A stretch of DNA of 64,000 nt from Vogesella indigofera (GCF_028548395.1 NZ_JAQQLA010000012.1:1-64000); one strand, 5' to 3'. Shown: positions 9,765 to 20,918, counted from the stretch's first letter. A program made the numbers and translations. The notes: generated by a model from the letters alone, not told the origin.

Positions 9765-11129
9765 CTATTTTCGGCCCTTGTGAACCAGCAAACTCGGCTT
9801 GGTGCCTGTTGCTTCCTTCTCAAAGGGGTTGGTATTGGACTTGTATTGTACCCGCAGCGGCGTGCCTTGCAGCTGAAAAGCTTTACGGAACATGTTTTCC
9901 AGATAACGGGTGTAGCTGTCCGGAATCTTGCTCAGCGCATTGCCGTGCACCACGATGATCGGCGGGTTCATGCCGCCCTGGTGGGCGTAGCGCAGTTTTG
10001 GACGAATCGGACCGGTCCGCGGCGGCAGCTGGCGCTCGACGGCCAATTGCAGAATGCGGGTCAGCTTCGGCGTCTGCAGCTTGGTCATGGCCGCGCGGTA
10101 GGCGTCGTCGATCGACTTGAACAGGTCGGCAACCCCCTTGCGCTCCAGCGCCGAGATGTAGTGAAACTTGGCAAAATCAAGGAAACCGAGCTTGCGCGCG
10201 ATCTCGTGCTTGATGGTTTCCTTCTGGTGATTGTCGAGGTTGTCCCACTTGTTCACCGCGACCACCAGCGCCCGACCGGCCTCCAGCGCAAAACCGGCGA
10301 TGGTGGCGTCCTGCTCGGAAATGTCGAGCTGCGCGTCCAGCACCAGCACCGCCACGTTGGCGTCTTCGATCGCCTGCATGGTCTTGATCACCGAGAACTT
10401 CTCGATCGCCTCGTCCACCTTGCCACGACGGCGCACGCCGGCGGTGTCGATGATGGTGTACTGGCGGCCTTCGCGCTCGAAATCGATGTAGATGCTGTCG
10501 CGGGTGGTACCGGCCTGGTCGAAGGCGATCACGCGGTCTTCACCCAGCACCGCATTCACCAGCGTCGATTTGCCGACGTTGGGGCGGCCGATGATGACGA
10601 ACTTAGGATGGTTGACCTTCGGCTCTTCCTCGGCATCCGGGAAGTGTTCCAGCACCATTTCCATCAGTTCGCGCACGCCGTCACCGTGCGAGGCGGAGAT
10701 CGACAGCGGTTCGCCCAGCGCCAGTTCGTGGAACTCGGCGGTGGCGACCGCGCTACGCATGCCTTCGGCCTTGTTCACTACCAGATAAACCGGCTGGTTG
10801 CTGCGGCGCAGGCGATTGGCGATGATCTTGTCCTGCGGCGTGATGCCGGTACGGCCATCCACCAGGAACACGATGGCGTCGGCCTCGTCCACAGCCTGCA
10901 GCGTCTGCTTGGCCATTTCGAACAGGATGCCCTCGTCCACCACCGGCTCGAAGCCGCCGGTATCGATCACCAGGTACGGCTTGCTGCCGACACGGCCGTG
11001 GCCGTAATGACGGTCACGGGTAAGACCCGGCTGATCCGCTACCAGCGCATCGCGCGAACGGGTCAGACGGTTGAACAGGGTCGATTTGCCCACATTGGGG
11101 CGCCCTACCAGGGCAATAGTCGGTTTCAT
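9765..11129 (-). CDS. der: Ribosome biogenesis GTPase Der (EngA)
   Basis: Double-GTPase needed for 50S subunit maturation. Two tandem G domains, each with a [10 protein letters not shown]-loop (start of the protein and around residue 185), matching DTGG/DTAG and NKxD motifs, followed by the C-terminal KH-like domain. 454 residues. Follows bamB by 12 bases, as in many proteobacteria. Confidence 0.97.
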   Translation of the reverse strand: MKPTIALVGRPNVGKSTLFNRLTRSRDALVADQPGLTRDRHYGHGRVGSKPYLVIDTGGFEPVVDEGILFEMAKQTLQAVDEADAIVFLVDGRTGITPQDKIIANRLRRSNQPVYLVVNKAEGMRSAVATAEFHELALGEPLSISASHGDGVRELMEMVLEHFPDAEEEPKVNHPKFVIIGRPNVGKSTLVNAVLGEDRVIAFDQAGTTRDSIYIDFEREGRQYTIIDTAGVRRRGKVDEAIEKFSVIKTMQAIEDANVAVLVLDAQLDISEQDATIAGFALEAGRALVVAVNKWDNLDNHQKETIKHEIARKLGFLDFAKFHYISALERKGVADLFKSIDDAYRAAMTKLQTPKLTRILQLAVERQLPPRTGPIRPKLRYAHQGGMNPPIIVVHGNALSKIPDSYTRYLENMFRKAFQLQGTPLRVQYKSNTNPFEKEATGTKPSLLVHKGRK

Positions 11130-11141
11130 TCAGCACTGCTT

Positions 11142-12281
11142 TTAGAGTGTGACCGCCGACAAGGTGCCGTTGGTGTCGAGAACGTAGGCAATATTGCCGA
11201 GCACGAGCGGGCGTGCAATGGTTCCTTCCACCTTCAGCTGGCTGCGGCCAACGATTTGTCCATCAACAGGCGAGAGCAAATGTGCATAGCCCTCACCATC
11301 TACTGCCAGTAAGTTATTACCCAGCTTTACCGGGGCGGTCACGTTGCGATAACGCAGTGCGTCCTGCTTCCACAGGTTACGGCCGGTATCCGGGTCGAAC
11401 GCCCAGATCGAGCCGTCATCGGCAGTGGAATACACACCCTTGGCATCCATCGACAGGCCGCGGCTGCTGGCCAGCTCGCGCGCCCACGCCTGCTCGCCGC
11501 CACGGGCCTCGAAGCAGCCGATCCGCCCCTGATAGGCCACAGCGCAAACGCGGCGGCCATCAAAAACCGGCTGACTGACCACGTCAGTCACCCGTTCCAG
11601 TTCACTGGCGCCCCGCGGCGAAGCAACTACCGCTTCCCACAGCATGCGCCCCTGTTCCAGTGCATACACCGCCAGCTTGCCGGAGGCGGAGCCGACCAGC
11701 AGCACGTCGTCACCTTCCACCTTCAGCTGCGGCGTGGTCTGTTTGACGGTCAGCGTCGGCAATGGTTGCCACTCGGTCCACAACTGGCGACCGCTCTGGA
11801 TGTCAAAAGCACTGATGCGACCGTCGTTGCTGCGCGTCACCACCGCCTTGCCACCGACCTGCGGTGGCTCGGCCAGCACGCTGGTCAGCGTCTGTTCCCA
11901 CACGATCTTGCCGGTCTCAAGGTTGGCCGCAACCAGCTTGCCTTGGTCGTTGCCGGCAAAAATCAGCTTGTCGGCGATGGCGACGCCGGCGCTGAGCTTC
12001 TGCTCGAAGTCGAACCAGCGGCTCTGGCTGCCGTTCAGAACGTTGATGGCGCTGACCTTGCCGTCACCACCGGCCACCCACAGCAAGCCCTGATCATAGA
12101 ACGGCGTGAACAGACCGCCCTCCGCCGCCGGCACGCTGGCCTGCCACTGCACCTTCAGCACGCCTTGCTGCGCAACCGGCTGCAACGGCGTCGGCTCGAA
12201 ACCGACCGAACCTTCAAACCAGCTGGCGCAACCGCTCAGCAACGGCAAAACAAGGGCGGCACAAATGAGACGTCGCTTCAT
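11142..12281 (-). CDS. bamB: Outer membrane assembly lipoprotein BamB
   Basis: Beta-propeller subunit of the BAM complex that inserts outer-membrane proteins. Lipoprotein signal MKRRLICAALVLPLL with lipobox LSGC (Cys18), then PQQ-type propeller repeats such as VSAINVLNG, LETGKIVWEQ, SGRQLWTEW and DTGRNLWK. 379 residues from the ATG at 12281; the frame also opens at a TTG six bases upstream but only the ATG gives a clean signal peptide. Motif copy (core 11922) encodes VAANL. Confidence 0.95.
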   Translation of the reverse strand: MKRRLICAALVLPLLSGCASWFEGSVGFEPTPLQPVAQQGVLKVQWQASVPAAEGGLFTPFYDQGLLWVAGGDGKVSAINVLNGSQSRWFDFEQKLSAGVAIADKLIFAGNDQGKLVAANLETGKIVWEQTLTSVLAEPPQVGGKAVVTRSNDGRISAFDIQSGRQLWTEWQPLPTLTVKQTTPQLKVEGDDVLLVGSASGKLAVYALEQGRMLWEAVVASPRGASELERVTDVVSQPVFDGRRVCAVAYQGRIGCFEARGGEQAWARELASSRGLSMDAKGVYSTADDGSIWAFDPDTGRNLWKQDALRYRNVTAPVKLGNNLLAVDGEGYAHLLSPVDGQIVGRSQLKVEGTIARPLVLGNIAYVLDTNGTLSAVTL

Positions 12282-12283
12282 GA

Positions 12284-12916
12284 TCAATTTCCCAGGGAGT
12301 CGAGCTTGGTCTGGATAAAGTCGCGCAAAGTTGCATCCGGCGACGCCTTGGCCAGTGCGGCCTTGTAGCTGTCACGGGCACCGGACACATCGCCACGCGC
12401 CACCAGCACATCGCCCTTCAGATCCAGGAACAGCGTATCAAAACTGGCCGGATGCGCCTGTGCCAGCTCGGCCAGTGCCGCATCGTACTGCTTTTCGTCG
12501 AGCAGCACGGTCGCCAGACGCAGGTGGGCAACCGCCTGCAACGATTCGTCCTGCTGGCCGCTGGCTAGCAGCCACTTCAGCTGGGCACGGGCAAAGGCGA
12601 GATCGCCCTTGTCGAAGGCGGCCTTGGCCGCCAGCAGTGCCGCATTGGCGGCATAGGCGGAGCCGGGATGCGCGCTTTGCAGCGCGGCAGCGGTGGCCTT
12701 GACCTTGTCGAGCGTGCCGGCCTGGACCTGCTGTTCCAGCTGCGTATAGATGGTGACCGCCTTGGCGCTTTCTGCCGCACGGTACATCTGCCAGCCCTTG
12801 TAACCCAGATAGGACAGCAACACCGCCAGCACGACCGCGGAAAGCAGCTTGCCCCACTGTGCCCAGAAGGTCTTGATCCAGTCAATCTGTTCCTGTTCCT
12901 GCAAATCGAAAGCCAT
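12284..12916 (-). CDS. yfgM: YfgM-type ancillary SecYEG subunit (TPR protein)
   Basis: Membrane-anchored TPR protein that in E. coli joins PpiD at the Sec translocon. Cytoplasmic N-terminus MAFDLQEQEQIDWIKTFW, single helix around residues 22-42, then tetratricopeptide-like helices. 210 residues. Sits between hisS and bamB as in E. coli (hisS-yfgM-bamB-der) and ends two bases before the bamB ATG. Confidence 0.9.
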   Translation of the reverse strand: MAFDLQEQEQIDWIKTFWAQWGKLLSAVVLAVLLSYLGYKGWQMYRAAESAKAVTIYTQLEQQVQAGTLDKVKATAAALQSAHPGSAYAANAALLAAKAAFDKGDLAFARAQLKWLLASGQQDESLQAVAHLRLATVLLDEKQYDAALAELAQAHPASFDTLFLDLKGDVLVARGDVSGARDSYKAALAKASPDATLRDFIQTKLDSLGN

Positions 12917-12928
12917 GCATCCCCCTCG

Positions 12929-14200
12929 TCAAGACTTGAAGCGGGAAACCGCCGCGGCCACGTCGGCCGCGGCAACGGTTTCCTGCGCGGCGTCGGCACG
13001 CAATGGCTTGATCACCACCTGCGCCGTCGCCACTTCGTTTTCACCGATGATCAGCGCCACTGCGGCGCCGCTGCCATCGGCCTTTTTCATTTGCGACTTG
13101 AAGCTGGCATCGCCCATGTGCTGGATCACGCTCAGGCCGGCCATGCGCAGCGACTGGGCCAGCTGCATGGCATAGGCGGTGGCGCCCTGCCCCTGGTTGA
13201 CGATGAACACGTCGACGCTGCGACGTGCCGGCAGCAAGCCCTTCTCGGCCAGCAACAGCAGCACGCGCTCCATGCCCATGCCGAAACCGATGCCCGGCGC
13301 CGGCTTGCCGCCCAGCTGCTCGATCAGGCCGTCGTAGCGGCCGCCGGCGCACACCGTACCCTGCGCGCCCAGCTCGGTGGTCACCCACTCGAATACCGAC
13401 TGGTTGTAGTAGTCCAGACCGCGCACCAGCCGCGGGTTTTCCACATAACGGATGCCCAGCGCATCAATCAGCGCCTTCCAGCCCTCGTAGTGCGCGCGCG
13501 AGGCGTCACCGAGGTAGTCGCTCAGCCGCGGCGCGGCATTGGCCATCTCCTGCAGTGCCGGATTTTTGGTGTCCAGCACCCGCAGCGGGTTGCTGTACAG
13601 GCGGCGCTTGCCGTCTTCATCCAGGATGGCGACGTGCTGCTCGAGGTAAGCGATCAGCGCCTCGCGATGCGCGGCACGCTCTTCCTTGTTGCCCAGGGTA
13701 TTGATTTCCAGCTGCACGCTGTCGGCTAGGCCCAGGCGACGCCACAGCTCAGCGGTCATCGCGATGATCTCGGCGTCGATGTCCGGGCCGTTCATGCCCA
13801 GCGCCTCGACCCCGATCTGGTGGAACTGGCGGTAGCGGCCTTTCTGCGGCCGCTCGTGGCGGAACATCGGGCCCATGTACCACAGTTTCTGCGTGGTGTT
13901 GTACAGCAGGTTGTGCTCGACCACCGCGCGCAGGGTGCCGGCAGTACCCTCCGGGCGCAGCGTCAGCGAGTCGCCGTTCAGGCTGTCGGTGAAGGAATAC
14001 ATTTCCTTCTCGACGATGTCGGTCACTTCGCCGATGGAGCGCACGAACAGTGGCGTGCTTTCCACGATCGGGGTGCGGATGTTCTGGTAGCCGTAGTCTG
14101 CCAGCCAGCCGCGCAGCGTGTTTTCAAAATACTCCCACTGGTGCGACTCGGCCGGCAGTACATCATTCATGCCGCGAATCGCTTGCAACTTTTGAGCCAT
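12929..14200 (-). CDS. hisS: Histidyl-tRNA synthetase
   Basis: Class II synthetase charging tRNA-His. Motif 2 ([17 protein letters not shown]), HisA boxes ([12 protein letters not shown]) and motif 3 ([11 protein letters not shown]) are visible, with an anticodon-binding C-terminal domain. 423 residues starting at [16 protein letters not shown], preceded by a CGGAAG ribosome site; the frame extends 17 codons upstream without support. Confidence 0.97.
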   Translation of the reverse strand: MAQKLQAIRGMNDVLPAESHQWEYFENTLRGWLADYGYQNIRTPIVESTPLFVRSIGEVTDIVEKEMYSFTDSLNGDSLTLRPEGTAGTLRAVVEHNLLYNTTQKLWYMGPMFRHERPQKGRYRQFHQIGVEALGMNGPDIDAEIIAMTAELWRRLGLADSVQLEINTLGNKEERAAHREALIAYLEQHVAILDEDGKRRLYSNPLRVLDTKNPALQEMANAAPRLSDYLGDASRAHYEGWKALIDALGIRYVENPRLVRGLDYYNQSVFEWVTTELGAQGTVCAGGRYDGLIEQLGGKPAPGIGFGMGMERVLLLLAEKGLLPARRSVDVFIVNQGQGATAYAMQLAQSLRMAGLSVIQHMGDASFKSQMKKADGSGAAVALIIGENEVATAQVVIKPLRADAAQETVAAADVAAAVSRFKS

Positions 14201-14237
14201 TACGATTGTTCTTCCGAAATTCTCTGGATTCGATTCT

Positions 14238-14253
14238 AAGGTTGGCCGCAAGC
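14238..14253 (+). repeat. Single dispersed motif AAGGTTGGCCGCAAGC in the hisS-ispG gap
   Basis: Full-length copy of the motif filling most of the short gap between the ispG stop codon (ends at 14255) and hisS start (14200). Confidence 0.85.
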
Positions 14254-14254
14254 C

Positions 14255-15529
14255 CTACACGGACTTGATCGGGATGGTGCGCGCCACCACTTCGCGGCGC
14301 TTGGCACCACCCTCGCCATAACGGGTCTGCACGTAATGGTCGACGATGGCCTTGAACTCGGTGGCGATGTGATCGCCCTTCAGCGTCACGTCCTTGTGGC
14401 CGTCGACGTATACCGGCGCCACCGGCACTTCACCGGTGCCAGGCAGGCTGATACCGATGTCGGCCAGCTTGGACTCGCCCGGTCCGTTGACCACGCAGCC
14501 CATCACCGCCACCTTCATGTCTTCCACCCCCGGATACTGCAGGCGCCAGATCGGCATCTGCTCGCGCAGGTAGGTCTGGATACTGTCCGCCAGCTCCTGG
14601 AAAAAGGTGCTGGTGGTGCGGCCACAGCCGGGACAGGCGGTGACCAGCGGCGTGAACGAGCGCAGGCCCATGGTCTGCAACAGCTCCTGCGCCACCACCA
14701 CCTCCTTGGTGCGCGCCTCGCCCGGTTGCGGGGTCAGCGAAATGCGGATGGTGTCGCCGATGCCTTCCTGCAGCAGCACCGCCAGCGCAGCACTGGAGGC
14801 GACGATGCCCTTGCTGCCCATGCCGGCCTCGGTCAGGCCCAAGTGCAGCGGGAAATCGCAGCGGCTGCCCAGATCGCGATACACGGTGATCAGGTCCTGC
14901 ACGTTACTGACCTTGCACGACAGCAGGATACGGTCGGAGGCCAGCCCCAGCTCCATCGCCTTGTCGGCAGATTCCAGCGCCGATACGATCAGCGCCTCGC
15001 GCATCACCACGTCCAGCGCCTTGGGGTTGGCCGCATGATTATTGGCGTCCAGCATCCGCGCCAGCAACGCCTGGTCCAGGCTGCCCCAGTTGACGCCGAT
15101 GCGCACCGGCTTGTCGTACTCGATGGCGGTGCGGATCATGAACGCGAACTTGTCGTCGCCCTTGGCGCCCTTGCCGACGTTGCCGGGGTTGATGCGATAC
15201 TTGCCGAGTGCGCGCGCGCAGTCGGGGTAGTCTTTCAGCAGACGGTCGCCGTTGAAATGGAAGTCGCCGACCAGCGGCACGTCGCAACCGAGGTCGTCCA
15301 GCCGCTGGCGGATTTCCGCCACGCGGGCGGCGGCCTCCGGGCTGTTGACGGTAATGCGCACCACCTCGGAGCCGGCCTGCGCCAGCGCCTGCACCTGCTG
15401 CACGGTGGCCGTGGCGTCGGCGGTGTCGGTATTGGTCATCGACTGCACCATCACCGGGTGCCCGGAACCCACCATCACGTGGCCAATGGCCACCTGCTGG
15501 GTTTGACGGCGTTTGATCGTTGCGTCCAT
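14255..15529 (-). CDS. ispG: 4-hydroxy-3-methylbut-2-en-1-yl diphosphate synthase
   Basis: Iron-sulfur enzyme of the MEP isoprenoid pathway that reduces MEcPP to HMBPP. 424 residues. TIM-barrel N-terminus ([13 protein letters not shown]) and the [4Fe-4S] cysteines in CPGCGRT and GCVVNGPGE near the C-terminus are present. Two motif copies lie nearby, one inside the gene (core 15026) encoding AANP. Confidence 0.97.
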   Translation of the reverse strand: MDATIKRRQTQQVAIGHVMVGSGHPVMVQSMTNTDTADATATVQQVQALAQAGSEVVRITVNSPEAAARVAEIRQRLDDLGCDVPLVGDFHFNGDRLLKDYPDCARALGKYRINPGNVGKGAKGDDKFAFMIRTAIEYDKPVRIGVNWGSLDQALLARMLDANNHAANPKALDVVMREALIVSALESADKAMELGLASDRILLSCKVSNVQDLITVYRDLGSRCDFPLHLGLTEAGMGSKGIVASSAALAVLLQEGIGDTIRISLTPQPGEARTKEVVVAQELLQTMGLRSFTPLVTACPGCGRTTSTFFQELADSIQTYLREQMPIWRLQYPGVEDMKVAVMGCVVNGPGESKLADIGISLPGTGEVPVAPVYVDGHKDVTLKGDHIATEFKAIVDHYVQTRYGEGGAKRREVVARTIPIKSV

Positions 15530-15536
15530 CTGCGTG

Positions 15537-16376
15537 TTAGTTCAGTTCCAGTTTGGCGGTGGTACCGCGAATCTTGCCGGCCAGATCGACCGGCTGGCCG
15601 TTGTAGGCCAGCTCGGCGTTGGCCGCATTGCCGATCACCACACGGAATGGCGGTCGGCCCTGCAGCTGGCGGCTGTCGTTGGCGGCCAGCGTGGCGTATA
15701 CCAGTTTCTTGCCGTCGGCATCGGTAATTGACACCCAGGCTTCCTGGCGCACGCGCAATTCGATACGGCCCTGCCCGGCGACCGGGGCGGCGGCACTTGG
15801 CGCCGAGGCCACCACGGCGACAGGCGCCGTCACCGAAGGTACGGCCGGCTGCGGCGCCGATGCCTGCACCAGCGGCGGCGTGACCGCTACCACGTCGGAG
15901 GTAGTCGGCTGCAAGGCGCTGGCGTCGGGATCAGCCACCGTCGGCACCAGGGCCAGCGGCACCGAGGACTGCACTTCCGGCTCGGCGGCGCCCGGCAGCA
16001 GGAACCAGCCGCCGGCGATCACCAGCAGCGCGCCCAGCGACAGGGGCAAGGCCAGCGAGGCCTTGGCCGGCTCTTCGTTCACCGGCACCAGAGCCGCTGG
16101 CGGCGTATCCAGCGGCACGCACTGGTCCAGACGCGCCACCAGTGCATCGGCATTCATTTCCATGTAACGGGCATAGCTGCGCACGAAGCCGCGGGCAAAG
16201 GTTGCTCCCGGCAGGCTGGCGAAATCGCCGCGCTCGATGGCATTCAACTGCTTGACCGACAATTTCAGGCGATCGGCGACCTCGCCGATGCTCAGGCCCT
16301 TGCCCTCGCGGGCAGCACGCAATTCCTGCCCGATTGCCACGGCAGTGCTGTCTTGTTGTTGGTTATCCGCTTCCAT
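15537..16376 (-). CDS. rodZ: RodZ-like cell-shape protein (HTH + membrane helix + DUF4115)
   Basis: Links MreB filaments to the elongation machinery. Cytoplasmic HTH_25 domain (about residues 14-80, [22 protein letters not shown]), transmembrane helix about 108-128, Ala/Pro/Ser-rich periplasmic linker, and a C-terminal DUF4115-like beta domain ending [17 protein letters not shown]. 279 residues. The pilW-rodZ-ispG order is conserved in many proteobacteria. Motif copy (core 15618) encodes NAAN. Confidence 0.9.
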   Translation of the reverse strand: MEADNQQQDSTAVAIGQELRAAREGKGLSIGEVADRLKLSVKQLNAIERGDFASLPGATFARGFVRSYARYMEMNADALVARLDQCVPLDTPPAALVPVNEEPAKASLALPLSLGALLVIAGGWFLLPGAAEPEVQSSVPLALVPTVADPDASALQPTTSDVVAVTPPLVQASAPQPAVPSVTAPVAVVASAPSAAAPVAGQGRIELRVRQEAWVSITDADGKKLVYATLAANDSRQLQGRPPFRVVIGNAANAELAYNGQPVDLAGKIRGTTAKLELN

Positions 16377-16381
16377 GCTTT

Positions 16382-17122
16382 TCAGTTTCCGCTAAGCAAC
16401 ATCTGGGCTTCCCCGGTATCGGGAAAACGCGTTTTCAGATAATCGGCCAGGCGTGTCTCCATCGCCCGATCCTGTTTTAAACGTGCCAGACGAATCCCCA
16501 TCATCAATTCCGCTGGCGACATGCGACGCTCGTCAAACTTCAGGCGTTCGTAATAAAAGGTCGCCAGCGTGACATTTTTATCCAACAAAGACAAGTTCAG
16601 CAGTTCCCGCAACGCGGCGCTGTCATTCGGCGCGCGGCGCAGTGCGGCCAGCAGCCACTGGTTGGCCAGCGGGCGCTGGTCCATGCGCACCAGGCAGGTG
16701 GCCTTGTTCACCATCGCCGATTGCGGCGACTGGTACAGCGGATCGGCCAGCGCGCGATCGAAGCGCGCAATCGCCTCTTCGTAACGGCCGCGGCTGCACA
16801 GATACCAGCCGAAATTATTGTTGACCTCGGGGTTGGCCGCATCCAGCTTCAGCGCGCGGTTGAAGGCGGCTTCCGCCTCGGTGTCGACACCCAGCTGCAT
16901 GTAGATCAGGGCGCGGGCGAGGTAGCCGGCCTGAAAGGTAGGATCAAACTTGATGGATTGATCGGCGTTTTCCAGCGCCACGCGCATGTTGCCGATCTTC
17001 ATGTACTCGATTGCCAACAGGGCCCGTGTCTGTGCCAGCTCGCGCGGGGTGGCGCCGTCGGCGAATGTCAGCGTACTGGCCAGCAAGGTGGCCAACAGGA
17101 TGACGACACGGGCTAGCTTCAT
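16382..17122 (-). CDS. pilW: Type IV pilus biogenesis/stability TPR protein PilW (PilF)
   Basis: TPR protein that helps secretin PilQ assemble and stabilises type IV pili. N-terminal export signal [16 protein letters not shown], then about six TPR units (for example [19 protein letters not shown]). 246 residues. The ATG overlaps the rlmN TGA by four bases (ATGA). Oddity: unlike the PilF/PilW lipoproteins I know, no cysteine follows the signal sequence (STLTFADG), so it should be a soluble periplasmic form unless the start is elsewhere. Motif copy (core 16832) encodes DAANP. Confidence 0.88.
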   Translation of the reverse strand: MKLARVVILLATLLASTLTFADGATPRELAQTRALLAIEYMKIGNMRVALENADQSIKFDPTFQAGYLARALIYMQLGVDTEAEAAFNRALKLDAANPEVNNNFGWYLCSRGRYEEAIARFDRALADPLYQSPQSAMVNKATCLVRMDQRPLANQWLLAALRRAPNDSAALRELLNLSLLDKNVTLATFYYERLKFDERRMSPAELMMGIRLARLKQDRAMETRLADYLKTRFPDTGEAQMLLSGN

Positions 17123-18213
17123 TGGTCTTTTTCCTCGGCGATGCGTATCCACTTTTCCTGGCGCCGGGTCTTGTCCTGCACCTGGCCGGCCAGCTGGCCG
17201 CAGGCAGCGTCGATGTCGTCGCCGCGCGTCTTGCGCACGGTGACGATGAAGCCGGCTTCCTGCAGAATTTCGCGGAAATTGCGGATCGCGTTGTTGCTGG
17301 AACGCTCGTAGCCGGAATTCGGGAACGGGTTGAACGGAATCAGGTTGAACTTGCACGGCACGTCGCGCACCAGCGCGATCAGCTCCCGCGCATGTTCCGG
17401 CCTGTCGTTGACCCCGTCAAGCATCACGTACTCGAAGGTGATGAAGTCGCGCGGTGCCTTCACCAGATAGCGCTGACAGGCCGCCATCAGCTCTTTCAGC
17501 GGGTATTTCTTGTTCAGCGGCACGATCTCGTCGCGGATGCGGTCGTTGGAGGCGTGCAGGCTGACGGCCAGCGCCACCGGACAGGCTTCTTTCAGGCGGT
17601 CCATCTGCGGCACCATGCCGGAGGTCGACACCGTCACCCGGCGCCGGCTCAGGCCGTAGCCGTGATCGTCGAGCATGATCTGCAGCGCCGACACCACGTT
17701 GTCGAAGTTGGCCAGCGGCTCGCCCATGCCCATCATCACCACGTTGGACACCACGCGTTCGTTCTTCGGCGTCACGCCCATCGCCTTGTTCGCCCACCAC
17801 AGCTGGCCGATGATCTCGGCGGTACTGAGGTTGCGGTTGAAGCCCTGGCGGCCGGTGGAGCAGAAGGTACACTCCAGCGCACAGCCGACCTGAGATGATA
17901 TGCACAAGGTGCCGCGGTCATCCTCGGGGATGAATACGGTTTCGACGCCGTTGCCGGTGCCGACGTCGAGCAGCCACTTGCGGGTACCATCTTCCGATTC
18001 CTGCGACACCATCAGATCGGGCACACCGACAATGGCGCAATCGTGCAGCTTGGCACGCAGGCTCTTGGCGATGTCGGTCATGGCGTCGAAGTCGGCTTCG
18101 CCCATCTGGTGCATCCAGCGCATGATCTGCTTGGCGCGGAACGGCTTTTCGCCCATCGCGGCAAAGTGGTCGGTGAGCTGGGGAAGGTTGAAGTCGAGCA
18201 GGTTGGTCTTCAT
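17119..18213 (-). CDS. rlmN: Dual-specificity 23S rRNA/tRNA methyltransferase RlmN
   Basis: Radical-SAM enzyme making 2-methyladenosine at 23S A2503 and tRNA position 37. 364 residues; radical-SAM cysteines in [15 protein letters not shown]-type SAM motif ([12 protein letters not shown]), and the C-terminal methyl-acceptor cysteine region (DIDAACGQL). First gene of the rlmN-pilW-rodZ-ispG-hisS-yfgM-bamB-der run. Confidence 0.97.
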   Translation of the reverse strand: MKTNLLDFNLPQLTDHFAAMGEKPFRAKQIMRWMHQMGEADFDAMTDIAKSLRAKLHDCAIVGVPDLMVSQESEDGTRKWLLDVGTGNGVETVFIPEDDRGTLCISSQVGCALECTFCSTGRQGFNRNLSTAEIIGQLWWANKAMGVTPKNERVVSNVVMMGMGEPLANFDNVVSALQIMLDDHGYGLSRRRVTVSTSGMVPQMDRLKEACPVALAVSLHASNDRIRDEIVPLNKKYPLKELMAACQRYLVKAPRDFITFEYVMLDGVNDRPEHARELIALVRDVPCKFNLIPFNPFPNSGYERSSNNAIRNFREILQEAGFIVTVRKTRGDDIDAACGQLAGQVQDKTRRQEKWIRIAEEKDQ

Positions 18214-18261
18214 GTCAATCTCTGGAAATGGCGGCCGCCACAGGCAGCCGCCGGGTACAAC

Positions 18262-18687
18262 TTAGCGTGCACAGATCTCGGTTGCGGCGAAGAAGTAGGC
18301 TACTTCGATCGCGGCGTTTTCGAGGCTGTCGGAGCCGTGAACGGCGTTGGCATCGATGGAATCAGCGAAATCGGCACGGATGGTACCGGCTTCGGCTTTC
18401 TTCGGATCGGTCGCGCCCATCAGTTCGCGGTTTTTCAGGACGGCGTTTTCGCCTTCCAGCGCCTGGATCATCACCGGACCGGAGATCATGAAGCTCACCA
18501 GGTCGTTGAAGAAAGGACGCTCTTTGTGCACGGCGTAGAAGCCTTCGGCTTCGGCGCGCGACAGTTGCTTCAGCTTGGCGGCCACGACTTTCAGGCCAGC
18601 GGATTCAAAACGGTCGTAGATCTTGCCGATAACGTTCTTGGCGACTGCGTCTGGCTTGATGATGGACAGCGTACGTTCGATTGCCAT
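18262..18687 (-). CDS. ndk: Nucleoside diphosphate kinase
   Basis: Transfers phosphate from NTPs to NDPs through a phosphohistidine. 141 residues; active-site NAVHGSDS with the catalytic His (about 117) and the N-terminal [12 protein letters not shown] are intact. 48 bases upstream of rlmN and divergent from the SPOR gene. Confidence 0.98.
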   Translation of the reverse strand: MAIERTLSIIKPDAVAKNVIGKIYDRFESAGLKVVAAKLKQLSRAEAEGFYAVHKERPFFNDLVSFMISGPVMIQALEGENAVLKNRELMGATDPKKAEAGTIRADFADSIDANAVHGSDSLENAAIEVAYFFAATEICAR

Positions 18688-18822
18688 ATAAATTCTCCCT
18701 GTTTACAAGCGAAATGGTTACACTTGCCAAGCTATTTTCAAGCTTGACGGGTTACCCAATTTTGAGGAACCCGGTATTTTACCAGTGTTCACCAGCGTTT
18801 GCTGCACAGAATGTAAACCGAG

Positions 18823-19635
18823 ATGAATCCAACGCCACAAGAGCGCGCCCCCGGCGGCGACAGCGGGCTATCGCCCCAGATCAAGAAACGGATTGCGATT
18901 GCCAGCGGCCTGGTTCTGGTGGCACTGGCGGCGATACCGATCATCGACAGTTTCAATCCGCCGGCAACACCGCCGACCCCGGCCAGCACCCCGATCAGCT
19001 CCGGCCGCATCATCCAGAAAGACAGCAGCGACAGCGCCTCGCTGAGCCTCAGCGCCATCGACAGCAGCGCGCCGCTGGACGCCAGTGCCGCCGTCAGCGC
19101 CAGTGCGCCCGCCGGCAGCTCGCCGCTGGCACCGGCGCCCGGCAGCCCGGCCGGCGTCACCACCCTCACCCCACCGCAGATCCAGACGCCCCAGCCGCGC
19201 ACGCCGGCCGTCGCCAACAGCAAGGCACTACCGGACAGCACCGCCAAGAGCAGTAGCACAACCGCGCCACCGCGTAGCGAGCCGCCACGCCGCGACAGCA
19301 CCGTGCCGGTACCGGGCATCGCCACCGCGCCGCCCCCTGCGCCCGCCATCCGCGTGCCACTTGCCGAAAAACCGCCCGTGCCGCTACGCCTGCCGACCCC
19401 CAGCATCGCCCCGCAAGGCAGCTCCTTCGGCTACCAGGTGCAGCTGGGCCTGTTCTCCAGCCCGGACAATGCCGAGAAGCTGGTGGCGGACCTGAAAAAG
19501 CGCGGCATCACCGCGCGCACCGAAACCCGCGTCCAGCTGGGCCCGTTCCGTACCCGTGCCGAGGCAGAAGAGGCAATGCAGCGCTTGCGCGCCCTCGGCT
19601 ACCAGCCGCTGTTGATTCCGGCCGGTCAGCGCTAA
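18823..19635 (+). CDS. SPOR-domain membrane protein (FtsN/DedD-like)
   Basis: Short cytoplasmic N-terminus, one membrane helix (about residues 24-42), a 150-residue Pro/Ala/Ser/Thr-rich linker and a C-terminal SPOR domain (about 198-267, GYQVQLGLFSSPDNAEKLVADL) that binds denuded septal peptidoglycan. 270 residues. Architecture fits a division-site protein such as DedD or FtsN, but which of them cannot be decided from sequence alone. Confidence 0.88.
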   Translation: MNPTPQERAPGGDSGLSPQIKKRIAIASGLVLVALAAIPIIDSFNPPATPPTPASTPISSGRIIQKDSSDSASLSLSAIDSSAPLDASAAVSASAPAGSSPLAPAPGSPAGVTTLTPPQIQTPQPRTPAVANSKALPDSTAKSSSTTAPPRSEPPRRDSTVPVPGIATAPPPAPAIRVPLAEKPPVPLRLPTPSIAPQGSSFGYQVQLGLFSSPDNAEKLVADLKKRGITARTETRVQLGPFRTRAEAEEAMQRLRALGYQPLLIPAGQR

Positions 19636-19684
19636 GCTCTTGCTCGCGAGCGCGTGAACCTGCGCTAAACACCTCCCGTAACGC

Positions 19685-19721
19685 AAAAAGGTTGGCCGCA
19701 ACACTGCGGCCAACCTTTTTT
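19685..19721. terminator. Bidirectional terminator made of two inverted dispersed motifs
   Basis: 16-base arms (19685-19700 and 19705-19720) are perfect complements around ACAC; each arm is A5GGTTGGCCGCA, so both strands end in a T run. It lies between the convergent SPOR gene and zapE. Confidence 0.9.
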
Positions 19722-19743
19722 CATGGCGCACGGCGAGCGCGGC

Positions 19744-20901
19744 TCAGGTCTCGGTAATGCCGTCGGCGATCTTGAAGTCGTCCACCAGGTGCGGCAGTTC
19801 CAGATAGGTGCGCGACTGCATCTCGGTGAGGCGGCTGGCGGTACGGAAAAACTCGCTGGCCTGCGGCCCCTCGGTATAGATCAGCTCCGGCGCCACCGCG
19901 CTGGACGCCACCAGCTTGACGCGATGGTCGTAAAACACGTCCACCAGCCAGGTAAACCGCCGCGCCATCGACGCGTCGCGCACCGCCAGCTGCGGAATGC
20001 CGGACACGAACACGGTGTGGTATTCGCTGGCAATCTCCAGATAGTCGGTCTGCGCCCGCGGCCCGTCGCAGATGGCGCGGAAATCGAACCAGATCACCCC
20101 CGGCGCATGGCGCTTGAGCGGGATGTCGCGCCCCAGCACCGTCAGCGCGAGCTCCAGCTCGCCGGCGGCGCCGGCCAGCCGCTCGAACATGTCCTGCATC
20201 TTTGCCTCGGCGTCGGCATCGGCCGGCACGTGGAACAGTGGCTCGCGCGTCAACTCGCGCAGGCGGTAGTCGTTGCCGCCATCGACGTTGATCACCTCCA
20301 GGTGCTGCTGCAGCAAGGCGATGGTGGGCAGGAAGTTGCTGCGCATCAGGCCGTTCGGATACAGCTTGTCCGGCGGGTAGTTGGAAGTCATCACGCAGAT
20401 GATGCCCTGCTCGAACAGGGCGGCGAACAGGCGGCCGAGGATCATGGCGTCGGCGATGTCGCTGACGTGGAACTCGTCAAAGCACAGCAGGCGCACGTCG
20501 CGGGCAATGCGTGCCGCCACCGTTTTCAGCGGGTCGGCCTCGTTCGACACCGTGCGCAGCTGCTTGTGGATTTCCGCCATGAAGTGGTGGAAGTGCACAC
20601 GGCGCTTGCGGTTGTAGGGCACGCAGCCGAAGAAGGCGTCCATCAGGAAGCTCTTGCCGCGGCCGACGCCACCCCAGAAATACAGGCCGCGCGGCACCTC
20701 CGGCTTGCGCAGGCTGCGGCCGAGGAAGCGGTTGCGCTTGTCCTTGAACTCCACCAGCGTCTGCCACAGCTCGTCCAGCCGCTCGATGGCGGCGGCCTGG
20801 GCCGCGTCGTGAATAAAGCCCGGCTGCTGGCTGGCCGCCTGGTACCAGGTTTTGGGGCTCATCGAGCCGTCGCTCGGCGGCGAAAAAACGTGTTGGGACA
20901 T
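19744..20901 (-). CDS. zapE: Cell-division ATPase ZapE (AFG1-like)
   Basis: P-loop ATPase of the AFG1/ZapE family, associated with the Z ring under stress. Walker A GGVGRGKS, Walker B LLCFDEFHVSD, plus FYDHRVKLV typical of the C-terminal domain. 385 residues from MSQHVFSPP; the open frame extends 13 codons further only through the inverted motif pair at 20919-20941. Confidence 0.92.
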   Translation of the reverse strand: MSQHVFSPPSDGSMSPKTWYQAASQQPGFIHDAAQAAAIERLDELWQTLVEFKDKRNRFLGRSLRKPEVPRGLYFWGGVGRGKSFLMDAFFGCVPYNRKRRVHFHHFMAEIHKQLRTVSNEADPLKTVAARIARDVRLLCFDEFHVSDIADAMILGRLFAALFEQGIICVMTSNYPPDKLYPNGLMRSNFLPTIALLQQHLEVINVDGGNDYRLRELTREPLFHVPADADAEAKMQDMFERLAGAAGELELALTVLGRDIPLKRHAPGVIWFDFRAICDGPRAQTDYLEIASEYHTVFVSGIPQLAVRDASMARRFTWLVDVFYDHRVKLVASSAVAPELIYTEGPQASEFFRTASRLTEMQSRTYLELPHLVDDFKIADGITET

Positions 20902-20918
20902 AATCGCTTCGGTTCGGG

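Noticed and set aside
9663..11312. Long plus-strand open frames opposite der, ispG, zapE/cysM, hldD, lapB/rpsA and the ABC operon
   Set aside because: Same GC-driven mirror effect; the minus-strand genes have complete family signatures, the plus frames none.
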